A DNA stretch of 64,000 nt from JBOGNO01 sp050747245 (GCA_050747245.1 JBOGNO010000002.1:1-64000), one strand, 5' to 3'; counted from the first letter of the stretch, positions 30,983-40,107 are shown. Program-made: numbers and translations. The notes: a model not told the origin generated them from the sequence alone.

Positions 30983-33900
30983 TCACTGAAGCTTTGCGTA
31001 TTCGGACTTCGCGGCGCGAAGGATGGGGATATCGGGGTCGGCGTCTTTCCAGAGTGTGAAGAAATCGTTGTAGGCGGCGCGGGCTTTGGCGATTGCGGCT
31101 GGATCTACAGAGGAGGTCGCCGAGCCCGAACCCGCCGCTGCAGAACCTCCAAACCCAAAGGAAGGGAAAACAAAACCAGCTTGGAGGGCGTAAGCGTGGG
31201 CGAGGCCGAGATGGGCGAGCGCGCCGATGGGTTCGTTCAGCACAACCCCACGATGGTCGAGGATTTTCTGGAACTCGGCAGCAGCCTCGCGGCCCTGATG
31301 CAGCGCCAGATACGCTTGGCCGCGCACATAGACGGGACACAGCGCGAAAGCACTGCTGCCAGGTGAACCCAACTCGAACGGAGCAGCGGCTTCGAGCGCC
31401 TCGATTGCCTTCGGAGAATCGTTGCGGCTGAGCGCAATCTGCGCGTGAAGCGTCGGCAGGTAGTTGAACTGCACCATCGTGTCTTCGGGAAAGCGCTTGG
31501 CTAAATCATCGGCCAAGGTCAGCGCGCGAGACGCGTCCCCTGCAAAGGCCAGCGCCAGCGCCGCTCCGGACTGGACATCGCGCCCCGTCGAAAGACGCAT
31601 AGCTGCCGCAGTCCGCTTCCGGGCTTCGGCTGGATTCCCAAAGAGGGCTTCCCGCAGGGCCGCATCGGCTTCGCAACTTGCTGCTGTCTCTTTCTCTTCC
31701 GCCTGTCCGGCGGAAACGACTGCGCGGCGAGAGAATTCGCGGGCCTTTGCGAGTTGCCCGGAATAGGCAGCTGTATCGGCTTCGAAGAACAGGAGAAAGC
31801 CTTCCACCCCCGGTTTGCCCGCGCTCCAGGTCACCTGCTCCGCCATCCCTGCCGTGTCGCCGTGCAAGAAGGCAAGCAGGTAGAATAGGATTCGCAGTAC
31901 CGGGGAATCGAAGTTTCTCGCCTGCGCCTCTTGGGCGGTGGCGCGGGCCTCCTCCAAACGATTCAGTGGGAGATAGGAGAGAGAGAGATTGGCGTAATCA
32001 AGACCGCCGCCCGGGCTGATGCGAAGGGTCTCGCGGAATTCCGCGAGGGCCTTGTCATATTGCCCAAGATTGGAGTAAATCTCACCGAGATAGGTTGTCG
32101 GCACAGCATCTCGCGGATAGGTCTGCGCCCAGAGTTCGTAAGCTTGGCGCGCCTTTTCCAGATCGCCGGTGAAGAAATTATAATAGTGAGACTCGATGTA
32201 AAGCTTCTCCCACTCGCTCACTCGCTCACGCAACTCGTAGGCTTTCCTCGTGTTCTCCTCGGCCAAGCGGGTTTCGCCGAGATTTGAGTAGACGGTACCA
32301 AGCAAGGCATAGGCCATGGCGAAGTTGGGGTCCAGACGAATGGCCCGCTGGAGCAAGGACACGGCGGCGGGCATGTCGCCTTTCAGATTTACAGCCTGGC
32401 GTCCTAAACCGTAAGCCTGCAGGGCTTCGAGCGATGGCGTGGTGGCCTGCTCAAGTGGCGTGTCGAGCTTCTGCACTGAGGTGAGGGATTCGCCGAGCCT
32501 GGCCCGCAGCTTTGCGCTGGCGTCGCTCAGCGCCTTTAGAACATCTTCCTTGTGCGCGGCCTGCACTTGCTCCTCGGCCAGCGTGTCACCGGTGCGGCAA
32601 TTGACGGCTTTGATGCCGACGACGTACTGGCTTCCCAAACTTGCAATCGAGCCGTCGAGAACCGCGGCGCTGCCCGCGCGCTGGCAGAGTTCGCGCGCGA
32701 TCTCAGGCGTGAGCTTGGCATCCGACTTCTGATCCATCATCTTCAGGGTTTTCTGGATCTGCTCGTCAGAGATAATACTCAAGAAGGGAGATTGCTCCAG
32801 CTGCACGGAGAGACCCTGGCGCAGCGTGCCGTCGAAAACGGGATCGCCCGTGGTGTTCGTAAAATCGGCGAGAACTATCGTGTCCTTTTCGGTAAGCGCG
32901 TGGGCCTTACGGGAGTAGAACAACCAACCGGTGACGGCCAACGCGGTGACCACTACAGCAGCGCCTGCGTAAGCTATCCGGCGTTGCGCTCCTTTCCGTG
33001 CGTTAAGAGGAGGGCCGGTCTGGTCGGCTCGAGGAATCTCGCTGGGGCGCACTGCGGCAGAGAGATCCTTCGTCCGCCCAGGCGGACTCAGGATGACACC
33101 GCTTCCTCCTGCCGGCGCTAGGATTCGGGCGGCTTCGGTATCGCGCTCCGCAGAAACAGCCGGAGCGCCCAAATCGCGCTTCAGACGTTGCAAGTCGGTG
33201 CGAATTTCCGCGGCGCTCTGGTATCGCAGCTTGCGATCTTTTTCGAGCGCCTTCGAGATAATACGTTCGAGTTCCACGGGCACTTCGGGATTAAGGCGCA
33301 CGGGCGCGACGGGAGCGCGATTCAGAATTGCTTCCGTCAGGACCGCGGCGGTGTCGCCGCGAAACGGCAACATTCCCGTGGCCATTTCGTAGAGCACGAC
33401 GCCAAATGAAAACAAATCCGTGCGCGCGTCGAGTTCCTGGCCGCGCGTCTGCTCCGGCGACATGTAAGGAATCGTTCCCATCGCTGAGCCGAGTCGAGTG
33501 AGCTGTTCTAGCTCGCTGGCTGTGGGCATCGCTGAAAGGTTCATGGCCCCACCTGCGGGCACGAGCTTCGCCAGACCGAAATCGAGAATCTTGGCTTGGC
33601 CGCGTGTTGTAACGAAAATGTTCGCGGGCTTGATGTCGCGGTGCACGATTCCTTTGGAATGCGCGGCGTCGAGTGCGTCCGCAATTTTGATGGCCAGATT
33701 GAGCAGCACATCGGTCTCGATGGGTTTTCGGGCGATGCGCTGCTTAAGTGACAAGCCATCCAGATGCTCCATGGCAATGAAGGCTTTTCCGGATTCCTCG
33801 CCGATGTCGTAAATCGTGCAAATGTTCGGATGATTCAGCGACGAAGCCGCTTGGGCTTCTCTCTCGAACCGCGCGAGCGCCTGGGGATTTTTTGCCACGT

Positions 33901-34045
33901 CGTCGGGCAGGAATTTCAAAGCGACATTGCGGTGCAGCCGCGTGTCTTCGGCTTTGTACACCACACCCATCCCTCCGCCGCCGATTTTTTCCAGGATGCG
34001 GTAGTGCGAGATGGTTTGGCCGATTAGGGACGCGGAGTCCGCCAT
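30983..34045 (-). CDS. Serine/threonine protein kinase with TPR sensor region
   Basis: 1020 residues. The kinase domain (about 14-290) has a P-loop GGGGMGVVYKAED, the lysine in VALKFLP, the catalytic loop HRDIKPAN, DFGLAKL and the APE-equivalent MSPEQ. A single membrane helix (about 355-378, AGAAVVVTALAVTGWLFY) follows. The extracytoplasmic part begins with an adenylate-cyclase/TPR-like segment (IVLADFTNTTGDPVFDGTLRQGL) and continues with several tetratricopeptide repeats (LDPNFAMAYALLGTVYSNLGE, AVPTTYLGEIYSNLGQYDKALAEF and others) to the end. The juxtamembrane linker (about 315-330) is encoded by a copy of the dispersed palindromic repeat. This architecture is abundant in Acidobacteriota. 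Signals and targets are unknown. Confidence 0.93.
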   Translation of the reverse strand: MADSASLIGQTISHYRILEKIGGGGMGVVYKAEDTRLHRNVALKFLPDDVAKNPQALARFEREAQAASSLNHPNICTIYDIGEESGKAFIAMEHLDGLSLKQRIARKPIETDVLLNLAIKIADALDAAHSKGIVHRDIKPANIFVTTRGQAKILDFGLAKLVPAGGAMNLSAMPTASELEQLTRLGSAMGTIPYMSPEQTRGQELDARTDLFSFGVVLYEMATGMLPFRGDTAAVLTEAILNRAPVAPVRLNPEVPVELERIISKALEKDRKLRYQSAAEIRTDLQRLKRDLGAPAVSAERDTEAARILAPAGGSGVILSPPGRTKDLSAAVRPSEIPRADQTGPPLNARKGAQRRIAYAGAAVVVTALAVTGWLFYSRKAHALTEKDTIVLADFTNTTGDPVFDGTLRQGLSVQLEQSPFLSIISDEQIQKTLKMMDQKSDAKLTPEIARELCQRAGSAAVLDGSIASLGSQYVVGIKAVNCRTGDTLAEEQVQAAHKEDVLKALSDASAKLRARLGESLTSVQKLDTPLEQATTPSLEALQAYGLGRQAVNLKGDMPAAVSLLQRAIRLDPNFAMAYALLGTVYSNLGETRLAEENTRKAYELRERVSEWEKLYIESHYYNFFTGDLEKARQAYELWAQTYPRDAVPTTYLGEIYSNLGQYDKALAEFRETLRISPGGGLDYANLSLSYLPLNRLEEARATAQEAQARNFDSPVLRILFYLLAFLHGDTAGMAEQVTWSAGKPGVEGFLLFFEADTAAYSGQLAKAREFSRRAVVSAGQAEEKETAASCEADAALREALFGNPAEARKRTAAAMRLSTGRDVQSGAALALAFAGDASRALTLADDLAKRFPEDTMVQFNYLPTLHAQIALSRNDSPKAIEALEAAAPFELGSPGSSAFALCPVYVRGQAYLALHQGREAAAEFQKILDHRGVVLNEPIGALAHLGLAHAYALQAGFVFPSFGFGGSAAAGSGSATSSVDPAAIAKARAAYNDFFTLWKDADPDIPILRAAKSEYAKLQ
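33059..33101 (+). repeat. Dispersed palindromic repeat, copy B (inside kinase gene)
   Basis: Matches copy A at 30850-30892 with about four substitutions and keeps the kinase frame open. It encodes part of GVILSPPGRTKDLSA in the linker between kinase domain and membrane helix, a region that tolerates insertion. Confidence 0.8.
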
Positions 34046-34113
34046 TTGGCGCTCATCTTAGGCCCCGCTCGGAATCAAGTCAACGAAACGGGCGCCTGAC
34101 GATTGCGGGGAAA

Positions 34114-34611
34114 TCAAACGCCAAGCCGACGAAATTTTGGGATCCAGCGAGGGACTTGTTCGCAGTATTGCGGATAGGAAGCGCCCCACCTCTTCGCCAT
34201 GCGCGGCTCTTCGAACAGGACCACAAATGCATGCAGGATCAGCCAGAAGACCGAGGCATATCCCAGCAACCTCCAAGACTTGAAGAAAAGGCTCTCGCCG
34301 AAGAGAACCAGAATCAAACTGAAGTACATCGGGTGCCGCAGCCATCCGTAAATTCCGCGGGCGACGAGCGAATGGGGCCCGAAAGAGAGGCCAATGGACG
34401 CAAAATCCCATGCGCACCATAGGTAAACAATCATTCCGAGTGCAATCAGCAGCGCTCCCGCCAGAGTCAGCGGAGCGAGGTCCGCAAGCGGTCTTCCGGG
34501 GTGGGCGGACAGGATTTCATAGGGGCTCCAGACCACAACAATGAAAGCAACGAGAAGCCGAAAGGCGAGCAGGGCGAACAGGATTCGTTGTTTGGAGTGC
34601 CGGGAAGCCAT
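34114..34611 (-). CDS. Isoprenylcysteine carboxyl-methyltransferase-like membrane protein
   Basis: 165 residues with about four membrane helices. The C-terminal SAM-binding signature of ICMT/PEMT-like proteins is visible: GIYGWLRHPMYFSLIL, then FEEPRMAKRWGASYPQYCEQVPRWIP. Bacterial members of this family methylate unknown small molecules or lipids. It is a diverged relative of the next gene (34712-35284), separated by about 100 bp. Confidence 0.85.
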   Translation of the reverse strand: MASRHSKQRILFALLAFRLLVAFIVVVWSPYEILSAHPGRPLADLAPLTLAGALLIALGMIVYLWCAWDFASIGLSFGPHSLVARGIYGWLRHPMYFSLILVLFGESLFFKSWRLLGYASVFWLILHAFVVLFEEPRMAKRWGASYPQYCEQVPRWIPKFRRLGV

Positions 34612-34711
34612 CTCGTTGTAAAGTGCGAGGCCAGCGTTCGCGTCAGGCTATCACCATCCGGTGGAGCAACGAAATATTCGTAGCGCAGGTGGAAGATGCT
34701 AGGGCAGTCGG

Positions 34712-35284
34712 TCAGAGATGAGGGAGGAGGAAGCCGGTCTGTTGGCGATAGGCGGCGTAGCGCTCGCCGAATTCGCGGGCGAGAGCGGATTCTTCCGTGC
34801 GCGCTTTCCACGTGAAACCGATCAGGACGAGCGCGAAAGCGGCGAGCGCTCGCCATTTGCCGATGGCCAGGGCCATGCCTACCAGGGCGAGGAGAATGCC
34901 GGAATAAATCGGATGGCGCAGCCGGGCGTATGGGCCGGATCGAATCAGCTCATGCCCTTGTTGCAGGGATACCGAGGCGTTCCAGAATTTTCCGAGGCAG
35001 TAGCGCGCCCACAGCGTGAGAATCATTCCGGCGTAGGTGAGCGCGACTCCGGCCGCGAGGATGACGGCGATTTCCGGCACGAAGCGGCGGTTCAAAAATT
35101 CGATGGGCAGGCGATGTTCATAGAGCAGGTACCAGGCGACGATTTCCATGGCGATGCGCGGATAGAGGGTAGCGGGACTTTCACGCTCCTTGCGGCGGCC
35201 GATTTTTACCGCGGAGATGACAAAGTAGATTCCCACGACGAGCCACGGGAAGATGAGAATATTTTCTCGAAGATAATTCAGCAT
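34712..35284 (-). CDS. Isoprenylcysteine carboxyl-methyltransferase-like membrane protein (second copy)
   Basis: 190 residues, about five membrane helices. The same C-terminal signature appears as HELIRSGPYARLRHPIYSGILLALVG with REFGERYAAYRQQTGFLLP; the RHP and tyrosine-rich tail contact SAM in this fold. It begins 7 bp downstream of the PadR-family regulator stop, so the regulator and this membrane enzyme form an operon. Confidence 0.88.
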   Translation of the reverse strand: MLNYLRENILIFPWLVVGIYFVISAVKIGRRKERESPATLYPRIAMEIVAWYLLYEHRLPIEFLNRRFVPEIAVILAAGVALTYAGMILTLWARYCLGKFWNASVSLQQGHELIRSGPYARLRHPIYSGILLALVGMALAIGKWRALAAFALVLIGFTWKARTEESALAREFGERYAAYRQQTGFLLPHL

Positions 35285-35291
35285 GGGATTT

Positions 35292-35804
35292 TCACCTTCT
35301 TCCTTTCAAATCTTTTTGCAGGTTGCGGGCCCAGCGCAATTCGTTGCGCAGCAGCGTCAATTTGAAATCGAGCACGCGGCGCGCATATCCCACGGGTTTC
35401 GATTCCCGCTCGACGGTGGAGAGGCGTTCGAGGGTTCGAGCGAGGTGCGCGGCGCGGAGATCGAGAATCTTGCGGCGCGCGGGTGCGTCCAGAATGTCAA
35501 AGAGCGCGACACGAAAGAGAAACGCGGAAGGTTGCGCGGCGGCCTTTTCGTCGAATTGGGCGAGTCGGCGAAGAACTTCGGCGCGGCCGGCGGCCGTGAG
35601 GCGGTAGCGTTTGCGCTGCTGGCCGCGTTCGCCGGGGGCGGTGGATTGCGCGACCCATCCGCGGCGTAGAAATCCGCGCAAGAGGGGGTAGACGAGGTTG
35701 TTGTGCATCTCGCCGGTTCCGAGGATCAGTCCCACTTGCCGTTTGAGGGCGTAACCATACGAGGGGCCCGGGAGCAGCGCCGCGAGGAGTATTAGGTCAT
35801 TCAT
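35292..35804 (-). CDS. PadR-family transcriptional regulator
   Basis: 170 residues. The winged-helix N-terminal domain is typical of PadR: LAALLPGPSYGYALKRQVG, LVYPLLRGFLRRGWVAQ and KRYRLTAAGRAEVLRRL, followed by a helical dimerisation region. The longest frame opens at 35843, but TTGACA at 35843-35838 and CATGAT at 35820-35815 look like a promoter. The ATG at 35804 starts the conserved domain (MNDLILLAALL) with almost no leader; ATG 35819 is the alternative. It probably represses itself and the two methyltransferase-like genes. Confidence 0.87.
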   Translation of the reverse strand: MNDLILLAALLPGPSYGYALKRQVGLILGTGEMHNNLVYPLLRGFLRRGWVAQSTAPGERGQQRKRYRLTAAGRAEVLRRLAQFDEKAAAQPSAFLFRVALFDILDAPARRKILDLRAAHLARTLERLSTVERESKPVGYARRVLDFKLTLLRNELRWARNLQKDLKGRR

Positions 35805-35821
35805 GACACTATCAATCATGA
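35801..35821. promoter_or_regulatory. Candidate PadR operator TCATGA-N9-TCATGA
   Basis: Two TCATGA half-sites (35801-35806 and 35816-35821) separated by 9 bp. They overlap the regulator start codon and the proposed -10. The geometry suits an autoregulatory dimer site, but it is inferred from position only. Confidence 0.4.
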
Positions 35822-36004
35822 CTGTAAGAGAGAAGCGTGTCAAGTGTTGCGTAGCGAATGAGGGGACCGGCGACCTGCGCTAGGACTCATCACACAAGTG
35901 AGCTAGTTTGAGCATCGCTGGTGTACTAAAGGCTGTTTAATATGGACTGGAGCTGATTATCAGGATAGTTCTCACCCGTCCGAGCTTGGCGTAAAGTAGG
36001 GGAT

Positions 36005-36697
36005 ATGAACCATGCGGTAATAGGAACCGTCTTGCAGTTGGTACTGGCGGGGACTGCGCTGGGGCAAAAGCAGCTCCTGTGTGACACCAGTGGGCCGCAT
36101 CCACTGTATTCCAAGCGGGCATCTACAATTGAAAAGGGGGAGCTCAGGTCACCGGACGGTCAAAAAATTCTCAAGGTGACACGGATTCCGGATATTTCTG
36201 ACCGCACTGAAGGGCAATTGCATTTCATCGTCAAGGCGAGAAGCAAGCAGTATTCCGCAGATCTAGCAGGGTTCGCTGCTGAGGTTACATGGTCTCCCGA
36301 TTCTTCCGCGTTCGCAGTCACCCAGACCGAGGGAGGAGGCGGAATCGGCTATCGCGTCTACATCTTCTATATCGAACCGAACGAATTGCGCAAACTGGTG
36401 GTCTCAGATCTGATAGTGAGAGCATTCGGCACTCCCGTGAAGTGCGAAGTTCCGGTTCCACCGAACACGGGATTCGTAGCGTGGCTCGGTGGCTCGAATC
36501 GAGTTCTGATTGCGGCTGAGGTCGTCCCAGTGAGCATCTGTGAATGTAGCGGGATGTTTCGAGTTTATGAGGTTCGTCTTTCCGATCTACGAATTGTCAA
36601 ATCCTTCGACCAATCACACGCCAAAAAGAAATTTGCTGACGTGCTTGGTTGTGAGCTGATTAACGCGAAAGAGTGTCCACCAGCAAGCTCGCACTAA
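36005..36697 (+). CDS. Secreted hypothetical protein
   Basis: 230 residues with a short N-terminal signal-like segment (GTVLQLVLAGTALGQ, cleavage likely after ALG or GQ). The mature part contains WSPDSSAFAVTQTEGGGGIGYRVYIFY, resembling one blade of a beta-propeller, and six cysteines, including an SICECSG motif. I do not recognise the family. It is isolated between the PadR operon and the sigma54 activator and has its own promoter region. The open frame, signal-like start and neighbouring intergenic spaces support it being real. Confidence 0.65.
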   Translation: MNHAVIGTVLQLVLAGTALGQKQLLCDTSGPHPLYSKRASTIEKGELRSPDGQKILKVTRIPDISDRTEGQLHFIVKARSKQYSADLAGFAAEVTWSPDSSAFAVTQTEGGGGIGYRVYIFYIEPNELRKLVVSDLIVRAFGTPVKCEVPVPPNTGFVAWLGGSNRVLIAAEVVPVSICECSGMFRVYEVRLSDLRIVKSFDQSHAKKKFADVLGCELINAKECPPASSH

Positions 36698-36804
36698 GTT
36701 TCCCATTGTGGCAGGAGTCCTGGAGCGCCACCGGCTTCAATAATCATAACTACCATAATCCGAAGTAAATAGCCGATACGAACGAAGATCTAACAGATGC
36801 GAAG

Positions 36805-37740
36805 CTAGTGGAGGCCGTACTTTTTGCGTTTTTCGAGGAGGGTTTTTCGGCTGATGCCGAGGATTTCGGCGGCGCGGGAAATTTTGTAATGGGTGGCTTC
36901 GAGGGTTTCGGCGATGGCGCGGCGCTCGATTTCTGCGAGCGAGGGAAGATGCGCGCCGCGAGCGGATTCGGGGCGGGCGGCGGGGAGCGAAGGAAAATCG
37001 GCGGCGCGAAGAGTGCGATCTTCGGAGAGAAGGACGGCGTGCTCGATGGAATTCTTGAGTTCGCGGACGTTGCCCGGCCAGTCGAAGGATTCGAGGCGCG
37101 CGAAGGCTTCTTCGTCGAGCGAGAGGCCTTTGCGACCGTGAATGCGGGACATGCGTTCGAGGAGATACGCGGCGAGGGGACGAATATCGCCGCGGCGTAC
37201 ACGCAAAGGCGGAACACGCAGGACCAGGACATTCAGGCGGAAGAATAGATCCTCGCGAAAGCTGCCGTTGGCGACGGCGCGCTGCAAATCGGAATTGGTG
37301 AGGGCCATGACGCGCGAATTCATGCGCAAGGTTTCGGCGCCGCCGAGGCGTTCGAAGCGGCGCTCCTCGAGAACGCGCAAGAGCTTGGCCTGCACGCCCG
37401 AGGCGAGGGCGGCGACTTCGTCGAGGACAGTCGTACCGTCGCGGGCGAGTTCGAGGCGGCCGGGCTTGCGCGCCTCCGCGCCGGTGAACGCGCCCTTTTC
37501 GTGGCCGAAGAGTTCAGATTCAACCAGCTCAGGAGGGAGGCTGGCGCAATCGATTTTCAGGAAGGGCGCATCGTGGCGCGGTCCGTGATCGTGAATCCAG
37601 CGAGCGAGCTGGTCTTTTCCCGTGCCGGTTTCTCCGGTGATGAGCACGGTGGTAGAAGTGTCGGCAACTTTTTTCGCGGTCGAGAGCAAGCGAACGGAGG
37701 CAGGGTCTTCGGCAATCCAGTCAACCGCAGGAGTGTTCAT
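36805..37740 (-). CDS. Sigma54-dependent transcriptional activator (AAA+ and Fis HTH, no receiver)
   Basis: 311 residues. The AAA+ central domain has Walker A GETGTGKDQLAR, the GAFTGA loop that contacts sigma54 (KGAFTGAEARKPGRLELA), and a Walker B-like GTTVLDEVAAL with the usual second acidic pair reduced. FREDLFFRLNVLVLRVPPLR and WPGNVRELKNSIEHAV follow. A C-terminal Fis-type helix-turn-helix is present (HYKISRAAEILGISRKTLLEKRKKYG). Only about 15 residues precede the AAA+ domain, so there is no receiver or sensory domain, and activity is presumably controlled by a partner protein or by level. The ATG at 37740 overlaps the rsfS stop by 4 bp. Confidence 0.9.
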   Translation of the reverse strand: MNTPAVDWIAEDPASVRLLSTAKKVADTSTTVLITGETGTGKDQLARWIHDHGPRHDAPFLKIDCASLPPELVESELFGHEKGAFTGAEARKPGRLELARDGTTVLDEVAALASGVQAKLLRVLEERRFERLGGAETLRMNSRVMALTNSDLQRAVANGSFREDLFFRLNVLVLRVPPLRVRRGDIRPLAAYLLERMSRIHGRKGLSLDEEAFARLESFDWPGNVRELKNSIEHAVLLSEDRTLRAADFPSLPAARPESARGAHLPSLAEIERRAIAETLEATHYKISRAAEILGISRKTLLEKRKKYGLH

Positions 37741-38123
37741 GGATTGGCCCGCGCGGAGCCCGGCGCGTGAGGCGCAGCAAGCTCGAGGCGTTCGGCGGAA
37801 CGCCACAAGCGCTCAAGATCGTAGTAAGCGCGCGCCGCGCGGCTGAAAATGTGCACGATGAAGCTGCCGTAGTCGAGGAGAATCCATTCGGCGCCGGCGC
37901 GGCCTTCGCGATGGAGCGCGGGGCGGCCGTGACGGGCGAGCTGATCTTCGATTTCCTCGGCGATGGCGGCAACCTGGCGCACGCTTTCTCCCGAGGCGAG
38001 GACAAAATATTCCACGAACGCGCCGAGCTTGCCGATGGCAAGCACGAGGAGATCGGAAGCCTGCTTATTCTGGGCGGCTTCGACGACCCGGCGGATTTCC
38101 GGAGCGAGCGATTCGAGCTTCAC
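37737..38123 (-). CDS. rsfS: Ribosomal silencing factor RsfS
   Basis: 128 residues, usual RsfS/Iojap length. Motifs include NKQASDLLVLAIGKLGAFVEYFVLASGESVRQVAAIAEEIED, and GRAGAEWILLDYGSFIVHIFS with the GxxxWxLxDYGDxVVHxF pattern. It binds uL14 and blocks subunit joining when nutrients are limiting. It overlaps nadD by 4 bp in the classic nadD-rsfS arrangement. The last 20 residues are Ala/Pro-rich and unconserved. Confidence 0.94.
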   Translation of the reverse strand: MKLESLAPEIRRVVEAAQNKQASDLLVLAIGKLGAFVEYFVLASGESVRQVAAIAEEIEDQLARHGRPALHREGRAGAEWILLDYGSFIVHIFSRAARAYYDLERLWRSAERLELAAPHAPGSARANP

Positions 38124-38812
38124 CGATATAAGGCCTGACGGAGAATGTATTCCTCCACGCGCGCGGGCACAAGCTCGTGGATGGACTGGCCGCGGGAAAC
38201 GCGGCAGCGAATTTCGGTGGAGGAAAGGAGGTTCGCGACCGTGGTGAGGAGATGGACGCGGGACTTGCGAAGGACAATCGTGTGGGGATCGGACGATGTG
38301 ACGCGACCGAGCTTCTCGGGGGGAATTACCAGGCGGATCGCTTCTATGCGGAATCCCGGGCGGCTCGCGACGATGAAATCGCAGGTGTCAAGCAGGGCTT
38401 CATAGCTCTTCCACGTAGGAATCTCGAGGAAAGAATCGGCGCCGAGAATGAAGTAGAGATGGTCGTCGGGGAAATCCTTGCGAAATTTGCGCACGGTATC
38501 GATGGAAAAATAGACGTGTGTGGAGGCGCCGTCGGCGGGGGCTTCGGCAACTGAGGGAATGTAAAGGGGATGCTCGGCGCAGGCAAGAGCCACCATGGCG
38601 TAGCGGTGGGCGAAGACTTCGAGGCGATGCTTGAGCTTGTGCGGCGGGCGGGAGGATGGAACAAAATAAATCGCATCGAGATGGAACCGCCGCTGCGCGG
38701 CAAGAGCCACGGCCATGTGCCCGCTGTGGATGGGATCAAACGAGCCGCCGAAAAAGGCGATCGCGCGCGGATGGGCGGCATGCCGCGGCGCGTGGGGATG
38801 GTGAACGGTCAA
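38120..38812 (-). CDS. nadD: Nicotinate-nucleotide adenylyltransferase
   Basis: 230 residues from a TTG at 38812 that overlaps the obgE stop by 4 bp (TTGA). The frame is open further upstream, inside obgE, but that part has no NadD character. The family motif FFGGSFDPIHSGHMAVA lies at about residues 19-35, with PSSRPPHK after it and the C-terminal STEIRCRVSRGQSIHELVPARVEEYI with the conserved SSTxIR element. It makes deamido-NAD from nicotinate mononucleotide and ATP. A long histidine/proline-rich leader (HHPHAPRHAAHPRA) precedes the core. Confidence 0.92.
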   Translation of the reverse strand: MTVHHPHAPRHAAHPRAIAFFGGSFDPIHSGHMAVALAAQRRFHLDAIYFVPSSRPPHKLKHRLEVFAHRYAMVALACAEHPLYIPSVAEAPADGASTHVYFSIDTVRKFRKDFPDDHLYFILGADSFLEIPTWKSYEALLDTCDFIVASRPGFRIEAIRLVIPPEKLGRVTSSDPHTIVLRKSRVHLLTTVANLLSSTEIRCRVSRGQSIHELVPARVEEYILRQALYR

Positions 38813-39921
38813 TGGGCCTCCGGAGGGCGCGCCGGGGAAGCAGATGGCGCGGGCGCGGCATCGTGCGCGGAGGGCGCTTCGGTTTGCGCTGCGGGAGCGG
38901 GAAGCGGGAGATGATCGAGCGCGTCGGCCATGGCACGCACGAGCTGCGGCACGCCATCGCCGCTCGCGGCAGAGATGGAGAAAAACGGGAGGCCGCGCGC
39001 GGCGCAAAAGGCGCGAAGTTTTTCGAGACGATCGCGCGAAGAAGTAGCATCGAGCTTGGTGGCGACGACGATAACAGGTTTGGAGGCGAGATCGGCGCGG
39101 AAGGCGGCCAGCTCGCGCTCCAGGATTTCGAAATCGTGGACCGGGTCACGATCATTCGCGTCGCTGGTATCCACGAGATGGGCGATCAGGCGCGTGCGCT
39201 CAATGTGTTTGAGAAAGCGCGTGCCGAGGCCGGCCCCTTCGTGGGCGCCTTCGATCAAGCCGGGCACGTCGGCGACGACAAACGTTCTTCCCGCGCCCGG
39301 AGGGGCGCCCGGATCGGCAGAGACGACGCCGAGATGCGGCTCGAGCGTGGTGAAGGGATAGTCCGCAATCTTCGGGTGCGCCGCGGAGATGCGCGAAATC
39401 AGCGTGGACTTTCCCGCGTTGGGAAAACCAACCAAGCCGACGTCGGCGAGCAATTTTAACTCGAGACGCAGGCGGCGCTCCTCGCCCGGCTGGCCGGGTT
39501 CGTGCTCGCGCGGGGCGCGGTGCCAGGGCTTGGCGAAGTGCTGGTTGCCGCGGCCTCCGCGTCCGCCATGCGCGGCGAGAAAACGCTGACCGGGTTCGGT
39601 GAAATCGGCGAGCTGCTCCCCAGACTCTTCGTCGAAGACAATGGTGCCGACAGGAACCTGAAGGATCATGTCAGTGCCAGTTTTTCCGTGGCAGTTCGAG
39701 CCTTCGCCGTGGCGGCCGCGGTCGGCGCGAAATTCGCGATTGTAGCGGTAGCGCAGAAGTGTGTTGTCGTGGGGATTCGCTTCGAGGTAGATGCTGCCGC
39801 CATCGCCGCCGTCGCCTCCGGAAGGTCCGCCGCGCGGAACGTATTTCTCCCGCCGAAACGCCATGCAGCCGTTTCCGCCGTCTCCTGCTTTGATCCAGAT
39901 TTTGGCTTCGTCAACGAACAC
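38809..39921 (-). CDS. obgE: GTPase ObgE/CgtA
   Basis: 370 residues. The N-terminal glycine-rich Obg fold (about 1-158) begins VFVDEAKIWIKAGDGGNGCMAFRREKYVPRGGPSGGDGGDGGS. The G domain has GFPNAGKSTLI (G1), DYPFTTLEPHLGVV (G2), VADVPGLIEGAHEG (G3), ATKLD (G4) and the SAASGDG (G5). The C-terminus is Pro/Ala/Glu-rich. The GTG at 39921 starts exactly at the family N-terminus; the longer frame to 40026 is not conserved. It is a ribosome-assembly GTPase and sits in the standard rplU-rpmA-obgE-nadD order, interrupted here by one gene. Confidence 0.94.
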   Translation of the reverse strand: MFVDEAKIWIKAGDGGNGCMAFRREKYVPRGGPSGGDGGDGGSIYLEANPHDNTLLRYRYNREFRADRGRHGEGSNCHGKTGTDMILQVPVGTIVFDEESGEQLADFTEPGQRFLAAHGGRGGRGNQHFAKPWHRAPREHEPGQPGEERRLRLELKLLADVGLVGFPNAGKSTLISRISAAHPKIADYPFTTLEPHLGVVSADPGAPPGAGRTFVVADVPGLIEGAHEGAGLGTRFLKHIERTRLIAHLVDTSDANDRDPVHDFEILERELAAFRADLASKPVIVVATKLDATSSRDRLEKLRAFCAARGLPFFSISAASGDGVPQLVRAMADALDHLPLPAPAAQTEAPSAHDAAPAPSASPARPPEAH

Positions 39922-40107
39922 GGTTTGCGCGAGACTCCTATGAACTGAAAACGTTCGATTCGAGCACACTTCGTCTACAGTCGGGTTCAACAGAAATCCT
40001 ACAAAGTAAACCCCTTCTTGAGACAAAGGCGTACATCACACGTCCCGCGAGGAGAACATCATGGATTGGCTGCATAACAGTCGCTAGATGTCCGGCTAGC
40101 GCGTTAA

